A stretch of 64,000 nucleotides of DNA from Brachybacterium alimentarium (GTDB lineage: Bacteria; Actinomycetota; Actinomycetes; Actinomycetales; Dermabacteraceae). The notes under the pieces were generated by a model that saw only the letters and a list, made by a program, of their open reading frames with translations, did no database searches and had not been told where the DNA came from. Of this stretch, positions 41,767 to 51,154 are shown in pieces. The first letter of the stretch is position 1. Every line of letters starts with the position of its first letter. A program made the translations under genes and the position numbers. The DNA lies in the NCBI RefSeq assembly GCF_002332425.1, contig NZ_NRGS01000003.1, forward strand, positions 136,489 through 200,488, read 5' to 3'.

Positions 41767-41820
41767 GCGCTCGCAGGCGACGCTGATCGCTCGCAGCCGA
41801 CGCTGAGCGTTCGCGATCGC
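41761..41820. repeat. 20-bp tandem repeats at the helicase stop
   Basis: CGCTGAGCGCTCGCAGGCGA, then a copy with 2 mismatches, then a diverging third copy, run from the last codons of the helicase gene into the intergenic region before pncB. This places the TGA inside the first unit. Confidence 0.8.
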
Positions 41821-41842
41821 TCGCAGACTGATCGCTGCTCGG

Positions 41843-43231
41843 TCAGCGCAGGACGCGGGCCGCCTCGATGCCGTCGGTGACGGTCGGGATCGCGATCGGA
41901 CCGTCGGGGCCGTCCTCGACGTCCAGCGCGAGCTCCGCGACCGAGGCCGCATGGCGCGCCCGCGCGGCCTCGACCTGCTGCGGTGCGCGCAGGGACTGCA
42001 CGGGCTCACCGCCGCGGATCATCGGCACCTGCAGCGGCCGCAGGTTCGTGCGGCGCCACTCGGGGGAGGCCTCTGCGGAGATCAGCTCCGCGGTCAGCTC
42101 CCGCTCGAACTCGGCGATCTCGGCCTCGCCGGGCAGCACCAGCTCCGCATGGGCGCGGTCGCCGACGAGCATGCGGAAGGCACGTTTGCCGGCGCCGAGG
42201 GTGGCCTTGTCCTGGGACCGCTTGCCCACCGGGTGCATCTGCCCGTCGGCGCCCTCGCGCTCGACCAGCTTGTAGACGAAGCCGGGGGCGGGATGCCCGC
42301 CGCCGGTGACCAGGCGGGTCCCGATGCCGTAGCCGTCCAGCGGGGCCTGCGCGAGCTCCTCGACACGGAACTCGTCGAGATCGCCGGTGGCCGTGATCTT
42401 GGTGGAGGTCGCACCGAGGGAGTCGAGCAGGGCACGCACCCGGATGGACTGGGCACCGAGGTCCCCGGAGTCCAGGCGCACCGCGCCCAGCTCCGGCCCC
42501 GCGATCTCGACGGCCAGGCGCACGGCGGCGTCGACGTCGTAGGTGTCCACCAGCAGAGTGGTCCCCACCCCCTGCGAGGCGATCTGAGCACGGAACGCCT
42601 CCTCCTCGGAGTCGAACAGCAGGGTGAAGGCATGCGCGGAGGTGCCGGCGGCAGGGACCCGGTAATGGGCCCCGGCGGCGAGGTTCGAGGTGGACGCGAA
42701 CCCCACGATGTAGGCGGCGCGGGCAGCGGCGATGGCGGCGTCCTCGTGGACGCGTCGCCCGCCCATCTCGATGCAGGGCCTGCCCCGAGCGGCGGTGATC
42801 ATCCGCGATCCGACGGAGGCCACGCCGCTGTCGTGGTTGAGGATCGACAGGATGACCGTCTCCAGCATCACCGCGTCCTCGAAGGTGCCCTCGAGGCGCA
42901 TCACGGGGGAGTTGGGGAAGAAGAGCTCGCCCTCCTCGTAGCCGTGCACGTCGCCGGTGAAGCGATAGTCGGCGAGGTGCGCGAGGGTCTCCTCGTCGAG
43001 CACGCCGGTGCGGCGCAGATAGCGCAGGTCGGCCTCGTCGAAGCGGAAGTCCGCGATGGCGTCGAGCACGCGCCCGGTGCCGGCGAGCACGCCGTAGCGG
43101 CGGCCCTCGGGGAGGGAGCGGGTGAACACCTCGAACACGCTGCGGCGCGAGGCGGTGCCCGCCTGGCGGGCAGCCTGGAGCATCGTCAGCTCGTAGAGGT
43201 CGGTGAGCAGGGCAGAAGTCACAGTGTCCAC
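41843..43231 (-). CDS. pncB: Nicotinate phosphoribosyltransferase
   Basis: This 462-aa enzyme converts nicotinate and PRPP to nicotinate mononucleotide in NAD salvage. Family motifs are ALLTDLYELTMLQAA at the N-terminus, the active-site region with the conserved His in LNHDSGVASVGSRM, and VRLDSGDLG plus TGDLDEF. The start is GTG 43231, with a second GTG three codons later equally possible. It is divergent from clpS. Confidence 0.93.
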   Translation of the reverse strand: MDTVTSALLTDLYELTMLQAARQAGTASRRSVFEVFTRSLPEGRRYGVLAGTGRVLDAIADFRFDEADLRYLRRTGVLDEETLAHLADYRFTGDVHGYEEGELFFPNSPVMRLEGTFEDAVMLETVILSILNHDSGVASVGSRMITAARGRPCIEMGGRRVHEDAAIAAARAAYIVGFASTSNLAAGAHYRVPAAGTSAHAFTLLFDSEEEAFRAQIASQGVGTTLLVDTYDVDAAVRLAVEIAGPELGAVRLDSGDLGAQSIRVRALLDSLGATSTKITATGDLDEFRVEELAQAPLDGYGIGTRLVTGGGHPAPGFVYKLVEREGADGQMHPVGKRSQDKATLGAGKRAFRMLVGDRAHAELVLPGEAEIAEFERELTAELISAEASPEWRRTNLRPLQVPMIRGGEPVQSLRAPQQVEAARARHAASVAELALDVEDGPDGPIAIPTVTDGIEAARVLR

Positions 43232-43345
43232 CGTAATGCGTGCCGGGCCGACCGGCTGACGGGGACGCCCCGTAGACTCGTCCGAGCCGCTTCCCGGCGG
43301 ACGATCTCACGGACCGGGGCGCGGTGGAACAGAGAAGGAGCACGA

Positions 43346-43669
43346 ATGCCGGTGGAGCAGCGGCGGGCCGGTTCCGGGACGAGCTCGCTGACAGACCTCG
43401 ACCGCAGCACCCAGGTGGACGCCGAGACGGACGGTCCCTGGTGCACCGTCGTCTGGAACGACCCCGTGAACCTCATGAGCTATGTCGTGTTCGTCCTGCG
43501 CCGCCACTTCGGCTACTCCCGCCTCGTCGCCGAGCAGCTGATGATGCAGGTGCACGAGGAGGGCCGTGCGACGGTCTCGCGCGGCTCGCGCGAGCGGATG
43601 GAGACCGACGTGCAGGCGATGCATTCCTTCGGCCTGCAGGCGACCTTGGAGAGAGTGGGGGAGGGCTGA
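43346..43669 (+). CDS. clpS: ATP-dependent Clp protease adaptor ClpS
   Basis: This 107-aa protein delivers N-degron substrates to ClpAP or ClpCP. Characteristic residues are WNDPVNLMSYVVFVLRRHFGYSR (Asn-Asp of the substrate pocket) and VHEEGRATVSRG with the ClpS His in MQVHEEG. The N-terminal 30 residues are the variable extension that enters the unfoldase. AGAAGGAG lies 5 nt before the ATG. Its stop overlaps the next start by one base. Confidence 0.95.
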   Translation: MPVEQRRAGSGTSSLTDLDRSTQVDAETDGPWCTVVWNDPVNLMSYVVFVLRRHFGYSRLVAEQLMMQVHEEGRATVSRGSRERMETDVQAMHSFGLQATLERVGEG

Positions 43670-44301
43670 TGGCGCACGCGTTCAGGCGTCGTGCCGACGG
43701 CAGCCTCGCCTGCCGGCTCGACAGCGAGGAGAAGGCGATCATCTCCCAGGTCGCGCAGGAGACGGCGGACCTCATCCGTGCTGACCTGGGCATCGACCGG
43801 GACCCGGAGGTGCTGCGCAAGGCCGCGGCGAGCGAGGATCCGCTGCGCCGCCTGGAGGCCGAGTTCGCCGGGCAGGACGCTCGCGAACCCGCCGACTCCG
43901 CCGTCAAGCGCCTGTTCCCCGCCGCGTCCGAGGACGAGACCCTGGCCGGCGAGTTCCGTCGCTTCGGCCAGCAGGAGCTCGCCGACGGCAAGCTCACCGA
44001 CCTCACCGCCGTGATCTCGCTGCTGGACGCGAGCGGGCCGGGCCACGGCGAGGTGGTGCTGGACGACGAGCAGGCCCTGTCGATGCTCCGCGCGCTCAAC
44101 GACGTGCGGATCGTCCTGGCGGACCGTCTGGATCTCCAGCGCGACGGCGATTTCGACACGGTGCGGATGCTGCAGCAGATCGGCGAGCGCGTGGAGGAGG
44201 CGAGCTCGGAGGACAGCGACCAGGTGGGCTCGGACATCGTCATCGCCGTGTACGAGCTGCTGTCCTGGCTGCAGGAGAGCCTGCTGCGGGCGCTCGACTG
44301 A
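43669..44301 (+). CDS. DUF2017 family protein
   Basis: This 210-aa, mostly helical, acidic protein starts MAHAFRRRADGS and has LDSEEKAIISQVAQET, DPLRRLEAEF, FPAASEDETLAGEFRR, RALNDVRIVLADRL and VYELLSWLQESLL. It is a conserved actinobacterial protein almost always next to clpS, suggesting a link with regulated proteolysis, but no function is known. TGATG overlap with clpS. Confidence 0.88.
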   Translation: MAHAFRRRADGSLACRLDSEEKAIISQVAQETADLIRADLGIDRDPEVLRKAAASEDPLRRLEAEFAGQDAREPADSAVKRLFPAASEDETLAGEFRRFGQQELADGKLTDLTAVISLLDASGPGHGEVVLDDEQALSMLRALNDVRIVLADRLDLQRDGDFDTVRMLQQIGERVEEASSEDSDQVGSDIVIAVYELLSWLQESLLRALD

Positions 44302-44354
44302 TCGTTGCCGTCCTGTGACCAGACTGTGAAACTGCACCCAGTGCGCGAGGCATC

Positions 44355-44384
44355 ACTGCTCTTGAGCAGTAACGACACTAGCCT
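44355..44384 (+). promoter_or_regulatory. murI promoter: 16-bp dyad and leaderless -10 box
   Basis: ACTGCTC-TT-GAGCAGT (44355-44370) is a 7-bp-armed inverted repeat over the expected -35 position. TAGCCT (44379-44384) is the -10, 7 nt before the murI ATG (44392). The arrangement suggests repression of glutamate racemase by an unknown factor. Confidence 0.45.
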
Positions 44385-44391
44385 TGCCGAG

Positions 44392-45204
44392 ATGAACAAC
44401 GCGCCGATCGGGATCTTCGACTCCGGGGTGGGCGGGCTCACCGTCGCCCGAGCCATCCTCGACCAGCTGCCTCAGGAGGAGCTGGTCTACATCGGCGACA
44501 CCGAGCACGGGCCGTACGGCCCACGGTCGATCGCCGAGGTGCGCTCCCTGACGCTGGACATCATGGACAACCTGGTCGAGCACGGCGTGAAGATGCTCGT
44601 CATCGCCTGCAACACCGCCTCCGCGGCTGTGCTGCGCGACGCCCGTGAGCGCTACGACGTGCCCGTCATCGAGGTCATCCAGCCGGCGGTGCGCCGCGCC
44701 GTGGCCTCGACCCGCAACCACAGGGTGGGCGTGATCGCCACCGAGGGCACGGTCACCTCACGCGCCTACGAGGACGCCTTCGCCGCCGCCCCCGAGCTGG
44801 ACATCATCACTCAGGCCTGCCCGCGCTTCGTCGAGTTCGTCGAGAACGGGGTGACCACCGGCGAAGAGGTCATCGAGGTGGCCGAGAGGTATCTGGCCCC
44901 GGTGCGCGAGGCCGGCGTGGACACCCTGGTGCTCGGCTGCACCCACTACCCGATGCTCGCCGGCCCCATCAGCTATGTCATGGGTCCCGACGTCTCGCTG
45001 GTCTCCTCCGCCGAGGAGACCGCGCTGGACGTGTACCGCCAGCTGCGCGGCGCGTCCCTGCTGCGGGAGTCCTCGGACGCCCCGCGGCACGTCTTCGCGC
45101 AGACTGCCGAGGGGCCGGGCAGCGCCTCCTTCGTGCGCCTGTCGCGGCGGTTCCTGGGGCCGATGCTCGACATGACCGCGAGCCTGCCGGTGGTGACGTC
45201 ATGA
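44392..45204 (+). CDS. murI: Glutamate racemase
   Basis: This 270-aa enzyme makes D-glutamate for peptidoglycan. It has [22 protein letters not shown], the first catalytic Cys in IACNTASA and the second in LGCTHYPML. The start ATG 44392 follows a -10 box directly. An upstream in-frame ATG at 44305 would add 29 residues that do not fit the family. It overlaps the next gene by ATGA. Confidence 0.95.
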   Translation: MNNAPIGIFDSGVGGLTVARAILDQLPQEELVYIGDTEHGPYGPRSIAEVRSLTLDIMDNLVEHGVKMLVIACNTASAAVLRDARERYDVPVIEVIQPAVRRAVASTRNHRVGVIATEGTVTSRAYEDAFAAAPELDIITQACPRFVEFVENGVTTGEEVIEVAERYLAPVREAGVDTLVLGCTHYPMLAGPISYVMGPDVSLVSSAEETALDVYRQLRGASLLRESSDAPRHVFAQTAEGPGSASFVRLSRRFLGPMLDMTASLPVVTS

Positions 45205-45998
45205 GGATCCACGTCATCGGCTGCAGCGGCAGCTTCGCCGGTCCCGGAGGCGCGGCCTCCAGCTACCTCCTCGAGCAGGAGGACGAGAACGGGCGCGTCT
45301 GGCGCGTGCTCATGGACCTCGGCTCCGGAGCGTTCGGACCGCTGCAGTCCGCCATCGATCCGGCCGACCTCGACGCCGTGCTGATCTCCCATCTGCACCC
45401 CGATCACTTCCTGGACCTCACCGGTCTCGAGGTCTTCTGGGCCTACCACGAGCGCGATGATCTGCCGCAGCTGCCGATCCACGCTCCCGAGCCCCTCCCG
45501 GAGCGGCTCTCGGCGGTGCTGGGCCGCAAGGGCCCGGTGCCCGACGGTGTGGACTGCGTGCCCTTCGACTACCACGTGCTCCGGGACCACCAGCAGTTCT
45601 CCATCGGACCGTTCGACATCCAGGTGCGCGAGGTGGTCCATCCCGTGGAGGCCTATGGCTTCCGCATCACCGCAGGCGGCGACGTGCTCGCCTACTCGGG
45701 GGACACCGACACCTGCCAGGCCCTGGACGATCTGGCCGTCGGAGCGGACCTTTTCCTGTGCGAGGCCGGATACATCGAAGGGCGCGACGACCGCTTCACC
45801 GGCGTGCACCTGACGGGTCTGCGGGCCGGTGAGGCCGCGGTCACCGCGCAGGCGGGCCGGGTGGTGCTCACTCATATCGCCGCGTGGACGGACCCGGCGG
45901 TGCCGCTGGCCGAAGCGCGCAGCGTGTACCCCGGTCCGCTGGAGCTCGCGACGCCCAAGGCCGTCTACGACACCAGCCGGTCGGAGTCCCCCTCCTGA
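45201..45998 (+). CDS. MBL-fold metallo-hydrolase
   Basis: This 265-aa protein has the beta-lactamase-fold zinc motif [13 protein letters not shown], the Asp in YSGDTDTC, the downstream His ligand in VVLTHIAAW and further His in GVHLTG. It resembles RNase Z/phosphodiesterase-like members. The order murI-MBL-rph-rdgB is standard in actinobacteria. The substrate is not known. The start overlaps the murI stop. Confidence 0.88.
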   Translation: MRIHVIGCSGSFAGPGGAASSYLLEQEDENGRVWRVLMDLGSGAFGPLQSAIDPADLDAVLISHLHPDHFLDLTGLEVFWAYHERDDLPQLPIHAPEPLPERLSAVLGRKGPVPDGVDCVPFDYHVLRDHQQFSIGPFDIQVREVVHPVEAYGFRITAGGDVLAYSGDTDTCQALDDLAVGADLFLCEAGYIEGRDDRFTGVHLTGLRAGEAAVTAQAGRVVLTHIAAWTDPAVPLAEARSVYPGPLELATPKAVYDTSRSESPS

Positions 45999-46104
45999 AC
46001 CGCTCTGTGTCCGGGGCCGGCAGGGCCCGGCTCGGGGCGCCGCCTCGCCGATCACGGCTATCCTCGATCAGTACGCCTGAGCGACACGGAGGAGAACCCG
46101 CTCG

Positions 46105-46863
46105 ATGAGCACCCAGAACCCCACCCCGGCCGGCGACCGCGTCGACGGCCGCACCCCTGACCAGCTGCGTGACGTGCATATCACCCGCAACTGGCTCGAC
46201 CATGCCGAGGGCAGCGCCCTCATCGAATTCGGTCGCACCCGCGTGCTGTGCGCGGCCAGCTTCACCGAGGGCGTCCCGCGGTGGAAGAAGGGCTCCGGCT
46301 CCGGCTGGGTCACCGCCGAGTACGCGATGCTGCCGCGCGCCACCAACACCCGTGGAGCCCGCGAGAGCGTCAAGGGCAAGATCGGCGGCCGCACCCACGA
46401 GATCTCCCGCCTGATCGGGCGTTCCCTGCGCGCGATCATCGACCTGGACGCGCTCGGTGAGAACACGATCCAGCTGGACTGCGACGTGCTGCAGGCCGAC
46501 GGCGGCACCCGCACCGCCGCGATCACCGGCGCCTACGTGGCGCTGGCCGACGCGATCGCCTGGGGCAAGCAGCACGCCGCGGTGCCGGCGGCGAAGCAGG
46601 TCCTCACCGATTCCGTGAGCGCGATCAGCGTGGGCATCGTCGAGGGCCGGCCGCTGCTGGACCTCGAGTACCGCGAGGACGTCACGGCCCAGACCGACAT
46701 GAACGTCGTGGTCACCGGATCAGGATCCTTCGTCGAAGTGCAGGGCACCGCCGAGGGTGCCCCCTTCGACCGCACCGAGCTCGGCGCTCTGCTGGATCTC
46801 GCCACCGGCGGCTGCGCAGAGCTCGCGCAGATCCAGCGCGACGTCCTCGCCGAGCAGCGATGA
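46105..46863 (+). CDS. rph: Ribonuclease PH
   Basis: This 252-aa phosphorolytic 3' exoribonuclease trims tRNA 3' ends. It has [14 protein letters not shown], the [17 protein letters not shown] block and [15 protein letters not shown], followed by [28 protein letters not shown] precedes the ATG by 7-13 nt, and TATCCT at 46059 may be a -10 box. It overlaps rdgB by ATGA. Confidence 0.96.
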   Translation: MSTQNPTPAGDRVDGRTPDQLRDVHITRNWLDHAEGSALIEFGRTRVLCAASFTEGVPRWKKGSGSGWVTAEYAMLPRATNTRGARESVKGKIGGRTHEISRLIGRSLRAIIDLDALGENTIQLDCDVLQADGGTRTAAITGAYVALADAIAWGKQHAAVPAAKQVLTDSVSAISVGIVEGRPLLDLEYREDVTAQTDMNVVVTGSGSFVEVQGTAEGAPFDRTELGALLDLATGGCAELAQIQRDVLAEQR

Positions 46864-47510
46864 GCGCTGCCGACAGCACCGCCCGAGCCGACGTGCCCAC
46901 CGGGGCACGCGTGATCCTCGCATCCCACAACGCCAAGAAGCTGCGGGAGCTGCAGCGGATCCTCGCCGCCGCGGTGCCGGGTCTCGACCCCGAGCAGGTG
47001 ATCTCCTCCGCCGGGATCTCCCTGCCCGACGTCGTCGAGGACCAGGTCACCTTCGACGGCAATTCGCTGCTGAAGGCGCGCTCCGCCGCGAAGGCGACGG
47101 GCCTGCTCGCCGTCGCCGACGATTCCGGCCTGGCGGTGGACGTGCTGGGAGGGGCCCCGGGGATCTTCTCGGCCCGCTGGAGCGGCCGGCACGGGGACGA
47201 CGAGGCCAACAACGACCTGCTGCTCGCCCAGCTCGGCGACATCGCCGACGAGCATCGTGGTGCACGCTTCGTCTGCGCCGCGGCCCTGGTGGCGCCCGAC
47301 GGCACCGAGGTGGTCGAGCGCGGCGAGATGGTGGGGCGGCTGCTGCATGAGCGGCACGGCGAAGGAGGGTTCGGGTACGACCCGCTGTTCCTCCCCGACG
47401 GCCAGACACGCAGCGCCGGTGAGCTCGCTCCCGAGGAGAAGGACGCGATCTCCCATCGTGGCAAGGCCTTCCGGGCCCTCGCGCAGCACGTGGCGCGGCT
47501 CCTCGGCTGA
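46860..47510 (+). CDS. rdgB: XTP/dITP pyrophosphatase (RdgB/HAM1)
   Basis: This 216-aa protein hydrolyses non-canonical purine nucleoside triphosphates such as XTP and dITP. Motifs are [50 protein letters not shown] and [12 protein letters not shown] short N-terminal extension precedes the core. Last gene of the murI-side group, followed by a strong terminator. Confidence 0.95.
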   Translation: MSAADSTARADVPTGARVILASHNAKKLRELQRILAAAVPGLDPEQVISSAGISLPDVVEDQVTFDGNSLLKARSAAKATGLLAVADDSGLAVDVLGGAPGIFSARWSGRHGDDEANNDLLLAQLGDIADEHRGARFVCAAALVAPDGTEVVERGEMVGRLLHERHGEGGFGYDPLFLPDGQTRSAGELAPEEKDAISHRGKAFRALAQHVARLLG

Positions 47511-47652
47511 CCCGACCGCGACGCCTGCCCCTCGGCGAGCGTCCTGTCGTCCCGCCGACGAGGTGCGGTGAGGCCCTGCGGCCGCTCACCGTCACCCTCG
47601 CCGTCGGACCCTGAACTGTCGAGCCCCTGAACTGTCGACTCGGGCAATGAGC

Positions 47653-47687
47653 GAGCGCCCCTGACCCGTCGTGGGTCAGGGGCGCTC
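47653..47687. terminator. Bidirectional hairpin between rdgB and the NUDIX gene
   Basis: A perfect 15-bp stem (47653-47667 with 47673-47687) closes a 5-nt loop between convergent genes. The 140-bp region before it also holds a duplicated CCCTGAACTGTCGA (near 47608 and 47623) and no gene. Confidence 0.85.
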
Positions 47688-47709
47688 GTCGTCGGACGCA
47701 GGAGCCGTC

Positions 47710-48252
47710 TCAGGCAGCGCCCACGTGCGCGAGCGCCCGACGCACGATGAGATCGTGGCCGCCGCTCATCTCGTCCAGCGGCGTGAACTCCTGCTGCAGT
47801 TCGTCGATGCCGAACCAGGTCAGCTCCAGAGCATCCTCCTGCGGCGCGGTCTCCCCGTCGACGGGGACCACATAGGCCATCGAGATCGCATGCTGGCGCG
47901 GGTCGTGGAAGGGGGAGATGCCGGGCGTCGGGAAGTATTCCGCGACGGTGAACGGCACCGGGGAGACCGGGATGCGCGGCATCGCCATCGGCCCCAGATC
48001 CTTCTCGATGTGGCGGGAGATCGCCTCGCGGATCGTCTCGTGGATCATGATCCGCCCGGAGACGATGGCGCGCACGATCTGCCCGCTGCCGGACGCCCGG
48101 AGCAGGAGCCCCACTTCGACGACGGCACCATCGACATCGGTGCGCACCGGCACGATGTCGAGGTAGGGGATGGGCAGGTGGCGACGCAGCTGGGCGATGT
48201 GCTCCGGCTCGAACCAGGAACCCTCGGCGTCGACGGCGGTGCGGTTGGACAT
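47710..48252 (-). CDS. NUDIX-like protein (DUF4916)
   Basis: This 180-aa protein has the actinobacterial DUF4916 pattern LPIPYLDIVPVRTD, LVRAIVSGRIMIHETIREAISRHIEKDLGPMAMP and FTVAEYFPTPG, then ALELTWFGIDEL. It has the NUDIX fold, but the canonical GX5EX7REUXEEXGU box is degenerate, so hydrolase activity is unsure. Its start overlaps the stop of the histidine phosphatase by one base, so the two genes are coupled. Confidence 0.75.
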   Translation of the reverse strand: MSNRTAVDAEGSWFEPEHIAQLRRHLPIPYLDIVPVRTDVDGAVVEVGLLLRASGSGQIVRAIVSGRIMIHETIREAISRHIEKDLGPMAMPRIPVSPVPFTVAEYFPTPGISPFHDPRQHAISMAYVVPVDGETAPQEDALELTWFGIDELQQEFTPLDEMSGGHDLIVRRALAHVGAA

Positions 48253-48944
48253 CAGGAGACCTCCTCGTCGGGTCCGGTCAGGTCGCTGTCCTCACCAGGG
48301 GCGGCCGCCACGACCTGCGACGGTGCCAGCTGGGACTTCTCCACATGGAAGCGCGGGTTCTGCTCGCGGGTGGCGACCTTCACGGCATGGTCGACCTCCT
48401 CGCCCGCGATCATCCGGACGCGCCAGGTCGTGTCCTCGAGCTCGACCAGCGACAGCGTCGCGTTGGGGATCGAGGGCAGCGGCTGCTCGATGATCCCCGA
48501 GAGGATGAAGCGGATCAGGGTGCCGTGCGCGACCACCAGGACCTTCTGCCCCGGGTAGCGCTCCTCGAGCGCCTCGAGTCCGTCGTAGCCACGATCGGCC
48601 ACCGCCTGATGATCCTCACGGCCGGGAAAGGAGCGCTCGGGATACCGCTGCTCCATCTCCTCCACGGCCTGTCCCTCGGCGATGCCCCAGTCGATCTCCA
48701 CGAATCGCGGATCGGTGCCGCCGAAGGGGATGTCGTGGTCCTCGCCGATGATCCGGCCCGTCTGCTCGGCCCGCTTCAGCGGTGAGGTGACGATCACGTC
48801 CCAGTCCACCGGCGGCAGCTGAGCGAACGCAGCATGCGCCTGGGCGATCCCGGTCGCATTCAGCGGGATGTCCGAGGACCCCTGGAAGCGGTTCTGCAGG
48901 TTGTAGTCCGTCTGCCCATGGCGGACGAGCCCGAACAGGGTCAT
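48252..48944 (-). CDS. Histidine phosphatase family protein (phosphoglycerate mutase-like)
   Basis: This 230-aa protein has the catalytic RHG motif in LVRHGQTDYNLQNRFQG, with the second His in VVAHGTLIRFIL. The C-terminal 50 residues are an extra hydrophilic tail. The start at ATG 48944 has GAGGAG 6-11 nt upstream. Such enzymes dephosphorylate sugar phosphates, nucleotides or cofactor precursors. The substrate is not shown. Confidence 0.87.
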   Translation of the reverse strand: MTLFGLVRHGQTDYNLQNRFQGSSDIPLNATGIAQAHAAFAQLPPVDWDVIVTSPLKRAEQTGRIIGEDHDIPFGGTDPRFVEIDWGIAEGQAVEEMEQRYPERSFPGREDHQAVADRGYDGLEALEERYPGQKVLVVAHGTLIRFILSGIIEQPLPSIPNATLSLVELEDTTWRVRMIAGEEVDHAVKVATREQNPRFHVEKSQLAPSQVVAAAPGEDSDLTGPDEEVS

Positions 48945-48974
48945 GGAGCGTCTCCTCATCGCGGGGGTGATACG

Positions 48975-49057
48975 TGCGCGAGAAGGGACTCGAACCCTCA
49001 CGCCCTGGGGGCACTGGAACCTAAATCCAGCGCGTCTACCGATTCCGCCACTCGCGC
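48975..49057 (-). tRNA. tRNA-Leu (UAG)
   Basis: An 83-nt cloverleaf with a 7-bp acceptor (GCGCGAG/CTCGCGC), D-arm GTGGCGGAATCGGTAGAC, anticodon stem CTGGA/TCCAG with loop TTTAGGT (anticodon TAG), a long variable arm and T-loop GGTTCGAGTCC. CCA is not encoded. Confidence 0.95.
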
Positions 49058-49200
49058 GCCCGCCCAGCCTATCGGGCCGCAGGGCATGCTCCGGTAGGCT
49101 GATGTCCCTGGTGGCGCGACGCACCCGGCCCGACGCGGGCGGTGCATGCGCCCGCCCCTGACATCGACACCACGAACCCCCCGCAGCACAGGAGACCTTC

Positions 49201-49956
49201 ATGAGCGCCCTCGAAGGCAAGACCGCCGTCGTCACCGGATCCTCCCGAGGAGTCGGTGCGTCCACCGCGAAGCTGCTCGCCGAGCAGGGCGCGAACGTCG
49301 TGATCAACTACCGACAGAAGGCTCCCCGCGCGAACAAGGTCGTCGCCGAGATCGAGGCCGCCGGCGGCAAGGCCCTCGCGGTCGGCGCCGACCTCACGGT
49401 CCCGGACGACGTGCGGGGCCTCATCCAGGCCGCGATCGACACCTTCGGCAGCCTGGACCTGCTGGTCCTGAACGCCTCCGGCGGGATGGAGGCGGATCTC
49501 GGCGAGGACTATGCGATGCGCCTGAACCGTGATGCACAGTCCGACGCCCTGACCGCAGGGCTGGAGCACCTGTCGGTCGGCGGCCGCGTGGTGTTCGTGA
49601 CCAGCCACCAGGCGCACTTCATCGACCAGGTCGAGACCATGCCCGAGTACGAGCAGGTCGCCCGGTCCAAGCGGGCCGGCGAGGATGCGCTCACCGAGCG
49701 TCTCGGCGAGATGTCCGAGAAGGGCATCTCCTTCGTGGTCGTCTCGGGCGACATGATCGAGGGCACCGTCACCGCGACCCTGCTGAACCGTGCCCGTCCC
49801 GGCGCGCTCGAGGAGCGCCGCGAGGCCGCTGGCAAGCTCTACTCGGTCGACGAGTTCGCCGCCGAGGTGGCCGCTATGGCCACGGCCGACGTGCCGACCG
49901 GGCACGTCGAGCTGGTGGGCGGCGCCGACGACTTCCTGTCGCGCACGCAGGGCTGA
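49201..49956 (+). CDS. Short-chain dehydrogenase/reductase with atypical active site
   Basis: This 251-aa protein has a Rossmann motif TGSSRGVG (residues 12-19), NYRQKA (probably NADP-preferring) and a normal-position Ser135 in VTSHQAHF. The catalytic YxxxK reads VARSK (Val153, Lys157), so the general-acid Tyr is missing at its place. Tyr150 lies three residues earlier. It may be a specialised SDR or a binding protein. A GGAGA ribosome site is present. Neighbours give no pathway. Confidence 0.85.
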   Translation: MSALEGKTAVVTGSSRGVGASTAKLLAEQGANVVINYRQKAPRANKVVAEIEAAGGKALAVGADLTVPDDVRGLIQAAIDTFGSLDLLVLNASGGMEADLGEDYAMRLNRDAQSDALTAGLEHLSVGGRVVFVTSHQAHFIDQVETMPEYEQVARSKRAGEDALTERLGEMSEKGISFVVVSGDMIEGTVTATLLNRARPGALEERREAAGKLYSVDEFAAEVAAMATADVPTGHVELVGGADDFLSRTQG

Positions 49957-50100
49957 ACCGGTCGGCCCGCCTGTGAGGGCGGGCCGCGCCGACGGCCCGA
50001 GGGTCCACGGAACGGACCAGAACGGTCGAGGAGGCGAAGCGGATCGCCTGCTCGCGATACGATCAGCGTGATCAAGCCCTGACGACACCCGGAGGCAGTG

Positions 50101-50580
50101 GTGGCCAAGAAGAACAGCCTGGACGACATGCGCGACGAGGCCTACCGACGCCAGGACAACCTGGCGTCGGACATCGACGAGCTGGTCGATCGCGTGAACC
50201 CGAAGAATGCGGTGACCCGCTGGAAGAACGAGCTCGTCGGTTCGGTGAAGGGTTTTTCCGAAGCCGGTGACGAGAAGTCCTCCCCGGTGCCGCTGACAGC
50301 GGTCGTGGGAGGCGTCATCGGCGTGGTCGTGCTCGGAGCAGGCATCGCCGTCGCGGTCGCTGCCTCCCGGCGCGAGCCCACTCGGGGTGAGAAGCTCGCG
50401 AAGACCATGCGCGAGGCGCGCCGGTCCACCGAGCGCTCGGCGAAGAAGAGCGCGAAGTCCCTGAAGAACTCCTCCCTGCCCCGCTCGAAGGATGCCGAGA
50501 AGTACGCGGCAGAGCTCGGCTCGATCCTGCAGGATGCGGCCAAGAACGCGGAGAAGAAGGTCGCGGCGTCCGGCCGCTGA
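50101..50580 (+). CDS. DUF3618-domain membrane protein
   Basis: This 159-aa protein has an N-terminal DUF3618-like segment (MRDEAYRRQDNLASDIDELVDRVNPKNAVTRW), one transmembrane helix at about residues 65-90 and a Lys/Ser/Ala-rich C-terminal part. The start is GTG 50101, 5 nt after GGAGG. The in-frame GTG at 50098 is too close to that site. Function unknown. Such proteins are often near phage-shock or membrane-stress genes. Confidence 0.72.
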   Translation: MAKKNSLDDMRDEAYRRQDNLASDIDELVDRVNPKNAVTRWKNELVGSVKGFSEAGDEKSSPVPLTAVVGGVIGVVVLGAGIAVAVAASRREPTRGEKLAKTMREARRSTERSAKKSAKSLKNSSLPRSKDAEKYAAELGSILQDAAKNAEKKVAASGR

Positions 50581-50618
50581 TCTCGCAGGCCTCCCAACGG
50601 ACGGCCTTGACGCCCGAC

Positions 50619-50651
50619 GGACGCCCCCGTGCCTATTGCCCGGGGGCGTCC
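50619..50651. terminator. Hairpin between convergent genes
   Basis: GGACGCCCCCG (50619-50629) pairs with CGGGGGCGTCC (50641-50651), an 11-bp stem directly at the end of the YchJ gene and 38 nt after the DUF3618 stop. It probably works in both directions. Confidence 0.8.
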
Positions 50652-50652
50652 C

Positions 50653-51078
50653 TCATTCCTGTGCGCTGACGTACAGCCACGCACCACCCTCCCGCACGAA
50701 GCGTGAGGTCTCGTGCTGTCGGTGCCGACCCTCGGGCGTGCGCGCGATCGCCAGGAACTCGACCGTGCCCTCGTCATCGAAGGGGCCGCCGTCAGAGGTG
50801 GAGAGGATCTCCAGGCGCAGCCAGCGAGTGCCGTCCGTGAGGGAGGCGTCGAGCTCTTCGCGCGGGGGCCTCTCCTGCGGATGCCAGGACCGCAGCAGAT
50901 GTTCGACGTCCCGCACGGCGAAGGCCGTGTACCGCGAGCGCATGAGCGCTTCAGCGGTCGCGGCGCGGCGCTCCTGGCGCAGCACCGGCCCGCAGCAGGC
51001 GCCGTAGACGTCGCCCAGGCCGCAGGGGCAGCGGGAGCCGTCGGAAGGGGGAGCGGGTACAGAGGTCGCAGACGTCAT
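50653..51078 (-). CDS. YchJ/UPF0225 family protein with SEC-C motif
   Basis: This 141-aa protein has the SEC-C zinc motif CPCGLGDVYGACCGP at residues 18-32, then the YchJ core ALMRSRYTAFAVRDVEHLLRSWHP and VEFLAIART. Function unknown. The usual second C-terminal SEC-C motif is absent. Confidence 0.85.
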   Translation of the reverse strand: MTSATSVPAPPSDGSRCPCGLGDVYGACCGPVLRQERRAATAEALMRSRYTAFAVRDVEHLLRSWHPQERPPREELDASLTDGTRWLRLEILSTSDGGPFDDEGTVEFLAIARTPEGRHRQHETSRFVREGGAWLYVSAQE

Positions 51079-51154
51079 GGCATCAGTATCCCGGGCTCTG
51101 CGCCGCGGCCCCCATGATCATGCCGGGGGCGTGCCGGGCACGGGCCGTACGAGG

